Below, piece after piece: positions 58,500 to 64,000 of a stretch of DNA of 64,000 bases (position 1 is the stretch's first letter; every line of letters begins with the position of its first letter). The notes beneath the pieces are model-generated. The model saw only the letters and a program-made list of their open reading frames with translations. It searched no databases and had not been told where the DNA came from. Origin of the DNA: Niabella sp. (GTDB lineage Bacteria > Bacteroidota > Bacteroidia > Chitinophagales > Chitinophagaceae); the NCBI GenBank assembly GCA_027493055.1, contig JAPUDO010000020.1, positions 1 through 64,000 on the forward strand, given 5' to 3'. The position numbers were made by a program, and so were the translations under genes.

Positions 58500-58535
58500 A
58501 CAACAAAATTACAGTCTTCATGGTGTAACATCATA

Positions 58536-58561
58536 AAAAAATCCCTTCTCAGGGAAGGGAT
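58536..58561 (-). terminator. Terminator after DUF1573 gene
   Basis: ATCCCTTC (58541-58548) and GAAGGGAT (58554-58561) form a perfect 8-base stem. On the minus strand it is followed by seven T, 26 bases after the DUF1573 stop codon. Confidence 0.75.
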
Positions 58562-58586
58562 CCGAAATCATTCGGTATAAAGCTTT

Positions 58587-58976
58587 TTATTTTTTGGCTA
58601 CTACCTCCCCGGTGAAATAAACAATCTTGGGCTCGGTATATCCGGCTAAATAAATTTCCACATCCCTGTTCACAGGCCCCAAAGCTGATGGCTTATAAGA
58701 CACTTTCACTTTCCCCGTTTTACCGGGCAGTATGGGCTCTGCAGGCTTTTCGGGAACGGTGCATCCGCAGCCGGCCTGAACCGTTTTCACCACCACAGGT
58801 TTTTTGGTTTGGTTTACAAATTCCATATCAAAAGTAACTGCATCTCCGGGCGATACTTTACCAATATCATACTTTTCCTTTGCCATTTTAATAGCCGCAT
58901 CTGCCGATTGCGCACTAATAATATTTACAGACAACAGGAATAACAAGGAGAAAATAAAACTGACCTTCTTCATCAT
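58587..58976 (-). CDS. DUF1573 domain exported protein
   Basis: A 129-residue exported protein: signal peptide (KVSFIFSLLFLLSVNIISAQ), then one DUF1573 beta-sandwich with YDIGKVSPGDAVTFDMEFVN, VVVKTVQAGCGCTVPEKPAE and VKVSYKPSALGPVNRDVEIY. The CGC in the central strand is typical. The family is very common in Bacteroidota and its function is unknown; an envelope role is likely. Confidence 0.85.
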   Translation of the reverse strand: MMKKVSFIFSLLFLLSVNIISAQSADAAIKMAKEKYDIGKVSPGDAVTFDMEFVNQTKKPVVVKTVQAGCGCTVPEKPAEPILPGKTGKVKVSYKPSALGPVNRDVEIYLAGYTEPKIVYFTGEVVAKK

Positions 58977-59192
58977 TAAGATTTTCTTAGTTTACAAATT
59001 GGATTACAAAAGTATTTAAAAAGACGCAATAAGCATGGGGAAAGTTGCATTAAAACAATGCCCTGCCACCTGTTATTAAACAACCGTACGGGTAAGCTGC
59101 TACATTGGCAGGTTCCTTTTATCTTTTATTGATATAATCACTACACTAAAATGCTTATTAATACGTTATATTCATATTTAACACTTCTCACT

Positions 59193-59200
59193 TATTTTTG
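59193..59200 (+). promoter_or_regulatory. -7 box before the E1 gene
   Basis: TATTTTTG matches the Bacteroidota -7 consensus TAnnTTTG and ends four bases before the ATG at 59205. No TTTG sits at the right distance, so the match is partial. If used, transcription would begin at or just inside the start codon region. Confidence 0.45.
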
Positions 59201-59204
59201 TCGA

Positions 59205-61595
59205 ATGGATATGTCACACTCCGAAATTGCAGGACAAAATGAAATGCTGTCTTTTGAGAAATTTAAAGACGGAGTTTTACATGATTACTATATCGCATGC
59301 TTAAGCAGGGAGATCAGCCTGCTTGCCCGCAAGGAAGTGCTTACCGGTAAGGCCAAATTCGGCATATTTGGAGATGGTAAAGAAGTAGCACAGGTAGCCC
59401 TTGCCAAATTTTTTAAACCGGGAGACTGGAGAAGCGGATATTATCGCGATCAAACCATGATGCTTGCCCTGGATAAATCTACTCCCCGCCAGTATTTTGC
59501 CCAGCTTTATGCCGATCCCAATCCAGAGCTTGAACCATTCAGCCAGGGCAGGCAAATGAACTGTCATTATACCAGCCGTAATACGCGGGAAGACGGGGAA
59601 TGGGCCGACCTGGTAAGCATAAAGAATACCTGTACCGACATGTCTTCCACAGCCTCCCAGATGCCAAGGGCTGTTGGCATTGGCCTGGCTTCGAAGCTTT
59701 TCAGGGAAGTAGAGGAATTAAAACAGTTCAAACATTTATCCGACAACGGTAACGAAGTGTGTTTTTGTACTATTGGCGATGCTTCTACCAGCGAAGGCCA
59801 TTTCTGGGAAGCTGTAAACGCTGCCGGAGTGTTGCAGGTTCCAGTTGCGATTTTTGTTTGGGATGATGGTTATGGCATTTCGGTACCCAGAGAATATCAA
59901 ACCACCAAAGGTTCTGTATCCAAGGCATTGAAAGGCTTTGAAAAAGAAGAAGGAACCAACGGGTTTTATATAGCCACTTTAAAGGGCTGGGATTACATGG
60001 GCATGGTAGAAGTGTTTGATGAAGGCATTCAGCTGGCAAGAGATACCCATACACCGGTAATTTTTCATGTGGAAGAGCTTACGCAACCCCAGGGCCACAG
60101 CACATCGGGCAGCCACGAAAGATATAAAAGCCCCGAAAGGCTTGCATGGGAAAAAGAATGGGACTGCTTAAAGAAAATGAAAGCATGGATACTGGAAAAT
60201 GCTTTGGGCGATGAAGCCACACTTGCCAGGATAGAAACTGATGCCCGCCAAAATGTAAGAGAAGCCAGGGACAGGGCCTGGAAAGAATATCTTGCACCTA
60301 TTAAAGAACAGGTACAGAAAAGCCGCGAAGTAATTGAGGCATTGATCCCTGATAACCTGGAGCATGAGGATGAACTAAGAAAAATATCGAAGGACCTGGG
60401 CTCACTCAGGGAACCTTTACGCAAAAACAGTATGCAAAGCGTGTATAAGGCATTGCTGCTCTGTGGCGAGAAAGCAACCAGCGAAGCAAGGGATTATTAT
60501 AAAGAGCTCCAGGAGGAAAACAAGCAGCTTTATAATACTTATTTATACGAGGAAGGGCCTAAAGGCGCTCTAAACGTGGAAGTAGTGCCCCCTGTAATTA
60601 CTGATGATTCGCCCCTGCTCAACGGCTACCAGATCATTAACAGGTATTTTGACGGGCTGTTTGCATCCAATCCGAAAGTGTTTGCTTTTGGCGAAGACCT
60701 TGGAAAGATTGGTGATGTAAACCAGGGCTTTGCGGGGTTACAAAAAAAGTATGGCAGTCAAAGGATCTTTGATACCGGGATTAGAGAACTATCCATTATA
60801 GGCGAAGGCATCGGGCTTGCCTTAAGAGGACTACGCCCCATTGCAGAGATACAATATCTTGATTATGTAGTGTATGGCCTTCAGCCCTTAACTGATGATG
60901 TAGCATCGCTTTATTACAGGAGCGGCGGTAAACAAAGCTGCCCTATCATTGTAAGAACAAGAGGGCACCGCCTGGAAGGTATATGGCATAGCGGATCACC
61001 TATGGGTATGATCATCAATGCTCTTCGGGGTATGTATATATGTGTTCCCAGGAACTTTGTACAGGCAGCGGGTATGTATAATACACTTTTAAAAAGTAAT
61101 AATCCCGGGCTTGTGATAGAAAGCCTTAATGGCTACCGTTTAAAAGAAAAGCTTCCCGCTAACTTAAATGACATAACCGTTCCATTAGGCATTCCTGAAA
61201 TTTTGCAGGAAGGGACAGATATTACTATTGTAAGCTACGGCTCTACCATCAGGATCGTACAACAGGCCATGAAGCTGGTGGAACCGCTAAATATCAGCTG
61301 TGAGCTGATTGATGTGCAAACCCTGCTGCCCTTTGACAGGAACCATATGATCCTCGAATCCCTCAAAAAAACCAACCGTATTGTTTTTGTAGATGAAGAT
61401 GTGCCGGGCGGTGCCGCAGGCTACATGTTCAATAAAGTAATGGAAGAGCAGGGCGGCTACCGGTATTTAGACGTAGCGCCCAGAACAGTTACGGCCAAAG
61501 ACCACAGGCCTGCTTATGGCAGTGACGGCGATTATTTCAGCAAACCTAATGCAGAAGAAGTGGCTGCTGTGTTAACAGAAATGATGAAAGAATAA
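59205..61595 (+). CDS. Fused alpha/beta E1 component of 2-oxoacid dehydrogenase
   Basis: A 796-residue fusion of the two E1 chains of a thiamine-diphosphate 2-oxoacid dehydrogenase (pyruvate or branched-chain type). The alpha part contains CTDMSSTASQMPRAVGIGLA and the TPP motif TIGDASTSEGHFWEAVNAAG. The beta part begins near residue 485 (GYQIINRYFDGLFASNPKVF) with AFGEDLGKIGDVNQGFAGLQ and VDEDVPGGAAGYMFNKVMEE. It decarboxylates the acid and passes the acyl group to an E2 not encoded here. The ATG at 59205 or 59211 is likely; a start at 59151 would read through the promoter. Confidence 0.88.
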   Translation: MDMSHSEIAGQNEMLSFEKFKDGVLHDYYIACLSREISLLARKEVLTGKAKFGIFGDGKEVAQVALAKFFKPGDWRSGYYRDQTMMLALDKSTPRQYFAQLYADPNPELEPFSQGRQMNCHYTSRNTREDGEWADLVSIKNTCTDMSSTASQMPRAVGIGLASKLFREVEELKQFKHLSDNGNEVCFCTIGDASTSEGHFWEAVNAAGVLQVPVAIFVWDDGYGISVPREYQTTKGSVSKALKGFEKEEGTNGFYIATLKGWDYMGMVEVFDEGIQLARDTHTPVIFHVEELTQPQGHSTSGSHERYKSPERLAWEKEWDCLKKMKAWILENALGDEATLARIETDARQNVREARDRAWKEYLAPIKEQVQKSREVIEALIPDNLEHEDELRKISKDLGSLREPLRKNSMQSVYKALLLCGEKATSEARDYYKELQEENKQLYNTYLYEEGPKGALNVEVVPPVITDDSPLLNGYQIINRYFDGLFASNPKVFAFGEDLGKIGDVNQGFAGLQKKYGSQRIFDTGIRELSIIGEGIGLALRGLRPIAEIQYLDYVVYGLQPLTDDVASLYYRSGGKQSCPIIVRTRGHRLEGIWHSGSPMGMIINALRGMYICVPRNFVQAAGMYNTLLKSNNPGLVIESLNGYRLKEKLPANLNDITVPLGIPEILQEGTDITIVSYGSTIRIVQQAMKLVEPLNISCELIDVQTLLPFDRNHMILESLKKTNRIVFVDEDVPGGAAGYMFNKVMEEQGGYRYLDVAPRTVTAKDHRPAYGSDGDYFSKPNAEEVAAVLTEMMKE

Positions 61596-61633
61596 TGATA
61601 TTTGCAAGACGCAGCAGTACCCATATTAATAAC

Positions 61634-61662
61634 AATGCCAGGCTTACACCTGGCATTTAATT
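61634..61662 (+). terminator. Terminator after E1 gene
   Basis: AATGCCAGG (61634-61642) pairs perfectly with CCTGGCATT (61649-61657) around CTTACA and is followed by TAATTTTG. It ends the E1 transcript between the converging E1 and FtsB-like genes. Confidence 0.75.
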
Positions 61663-61684
61663 TTGTTGCAGCCCCCGTAAACTA

Positions 61685-62071
61685 TTAATTTTCTGAACCT
61701 GGAACCGTTTTTGTTTTATCTTCTGTTACAAAAATATCCTCATTATCACGCTTCATAAGATATTTTTCGCGGGCCAGCTTTTCAATCACCACGGGGTCAG
61801 TTTCCAGCTCAGCCTTAACTTTCCGCAGCTCAGATAACTCACGGGTATAATGTTCTTTGCTTTGATTGAGGTTATTCAGCTCTTCTCTCCTTTCCATAGT
61901 TGTGATCAGATCATTTTTATCTAAAAACAACATCACTGCCAAAAAACCTACAGAGGCAATTAAATATTTGTTGGTAAGAAAACGGGAGACCCGGCCCAAA
62001 GCCTTCCTTTTTTTAGGCGCCTGTTCCATTACGGGTTCCTTTTCAGTAACAAAGTCTACAAATTGCTCCAT
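61685..62071 (-). CDS. FtsB/DivIC-like septum formation initiator
   Basis: A 128-residue bitopic membrane protein: a basic cytoplasmic N-terminus (APKKRKALGRVSRFLTNKYL), one span (LIASVGFLAVMLFLDKNDLI) and a periplasmic coiled coil (about 65-100, RREELNNLNQSKEHYTREL) ending in KLAREKYLMKRDNEDIFV. This is the FtsB/DivIC pattern of the divisome. A perfect promoter lies 22-60 bases upstream. Confidence 0.85.
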   Translation of the reverse strand: MEQFVDFVTEKEPVMEQAPKKRKALGRVSRFLTNKYLIASVGFLAVMLFLDKNDLITTMERREELNNLNQSKEHYTRELSELRKVKAELETDPVVIEKLAREKYLMKRDNEDIFVTEDKTKTVPGSEN

Positions 62072-62099
62072 AAGAAAAATTTTTTACTGTTAACCTCTG

Positions 62100-62130
62100 C
62101 AAAGATACTGGCTGTTTATTACAGTGCAAA
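62100..62130 (-). promoter_or_regulatory. Promoter of the FtsB-like gene
   Basis: On the minus strand TTTG (complement 62127-62130), a 19-base spacer and TATCTTTG (complement 62100-62107) match the Bacteroidota consensus exactly. Transcription would start near 62094, about 22 bases before the ATG. Confidence 0.8.
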
Positions 62131-62217
62131 TGTACAGTCTGCCGTTGCCTGTAAAAGGCCGCAAAGCAGCATGTCATTTGCACTGTTACCGGTTACAAAA
62201 GTAATGTAACTATTGGC

Positions 62218-63519
<1,302 letters not shown>

Positions 63520-63623
63520 TTAAAATGTACTTTTTTAAATTTGAGGCGCAATTTACTTAATCCTATGCGTATCTGGTACACAAATATTTGAAAAAGTATA
63601 TCACAGGTGTGGATAAACATCAT

Positions 63624-63643
63624 AATCATGAAATATCATGATT
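63624..63643. promoter_or_regulatory. Palindrome upstream of eno
   Basis: Perfect arms AATCATGA (63624-63631) and TCATGATT (63636-63643) flank AATA, 117 bases before the eno ATG. It could be a regulator site or a chance AT-rich palindrome. Confidence 0.25.
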
Positions 63644-63695
63644 TTCATCAGCTTCCCGGCGGGGAATATGGATCAAAAATAAATGCTGAAAGCAA

Positions 63696-63724
63696 AAAAA
63701 GCATGGCTGTATAAACCATGCTTT
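63696..63724 (-). terminator. Terminator after carbonic anhydrase gene
   Basis: AAAGCATGG (63698-63706) and CCATGCTTT (63716-63724) form a perfect stem, followed on the minus strand by a run of T. It lies 24 bases after the carbonic anhydrase stop. Confidence 0.75.
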
Positions 63725-63747
63725 ACATTAGACAATGGCATTAAGCA

Positions 63748-64000
63748 CTATATATTATCATATACATAAATAGGATCAATTACTGTATCTCCCGGTTTGA
63801 TGTTAACCACCTCTTTAATGATACCATCTTTTATCCCATACACCCAGCCATGAATTTCGGGACCCTGGTGGTCTTTCCAGGCTTTTTGGATAACCGAGGT
63901 TTTGCAAAGTTTTTCTGCCTGCTCTTTAACGTTCAACTCTACTAACCTTTCGGCTCGTTCTTCTATATTTTCAATAGCGTCCAGCTCTTCCCTGTTATGC
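63748..64000 (-). CDS. Beta-class carbonic anhydrase, C-terminal part (runs off the window)
   Basis: The reading frame is open to the window edge. Its visible C-terminus reads HNREELDAIENIEERAERLV, ELNVKEQAEKLCKTSVIQKA and IHGWVYGIKDGIIKEV, the ending of Can/CynT-type beta carbonic anhydrases that hydrate CO2. The zinc-binding motifs lie upstream, outside the window. The internal TTG at 63936 is not the true start because family-like sequence continues before it. Confidence 0.85.
   Translation of the reverse strand, partial: HNREELDAIENIEERAERLVELNVKEQAEKLCKTSVIQKAWKDHQGPEIHGWVYGIKDGIIKEVVNIKPGDTVIDPIYVYDNI

Overview
The window looks like a chromosomal segment of a Bacteroidota bacterium, most likely family Chitinophagaceae. 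The evidence is a SusC/SusD pair, Bacteroidota promoters of the type TTTG-N19/20-TAnnTTTG, start codons with no clear Shine-Dalgarno sequence, a fused alpha/beta 2-oxoacid dehydrogenase E1, and many Bacteroidota-type small membrane proteins. No rRNA, tRNA, CRISPR array or complete insertion sequence was recognised.

Layout. (1) 0.1-9.7 kb, minus strand: a nitric-oxide/low-oxygen block holding a heme-copper-like membrane protein, a DUF2249 protein, a hemerythrin, a Ric/ScdA di-iron repair protein, a methyltransferase, a ferredoxin, a cbb3-type oxidase (catalytic subunit plus diheme cytochrome c) and an Rrf2/NsrR-like regulator. Palindromes with arms TTAAGA/TCTTAA precede both the regulator and the oxidase. 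(2) 10-13.4 kb: glutamate dehydrogenase and the cytochrome c maturation genes ccmD, ccmC and ccmB. (3) 13.4-22.3 kb: thymidine kinase, waaA, a sugar aminotransferase with rfbC and rfbD, dsbD, a Crp-like regulator and yiaA. (4) 22.7-34.9 kb: a glycan-use locus (FAD oxidoreductase, MFS transporter, SusC, SusD, GH51 arabinofuranosidase, sulfatase) with a divergent LacI regulator. (5) 35-42.8 kb: cupin, purM, ribF, a higBA toxin-antitoxin pair, gatC, a LolD-like ATPase, a PduO-type adenosyltransferase and acs. (6) 42.9-49 kb: a trp operon (trpE, trpG, methyltransferase, tautomerase-like, trpD, trpC, trpF) preceded by a leader peptide with three consecutive Trp codons and an attenuator hairpin. trpB and trpA are not here. 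(7) 49-64 kb: an L,D-transpeptidase, a TetR-TolC-EmrA-EmrB efflux operon with operators, amt, a GNAT acetyltransferase, an aminotransferase, a DUF1573 protein, the E1 fusion, ftsB-like, eno and a partial carbonic anhydrase.

The most unusual signal lies between genes. Many spacers, including those inside the trp, ccm and emr operons, consist of degenerate tandem units of strictly 7 (sometimes 8) bases, with different words at different loci but the same phase. These arrays often run right up to start or stop codons. Other spacers carry hairpin-rich dispersed elements, some with terminal inverted repeats. Several genes have a -7 box (TAnnTTTG) only 3-6 bases before the start codon, which suggests leaderless mRNAs. 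Coordinates and motifs were read by eye; no database search was run.
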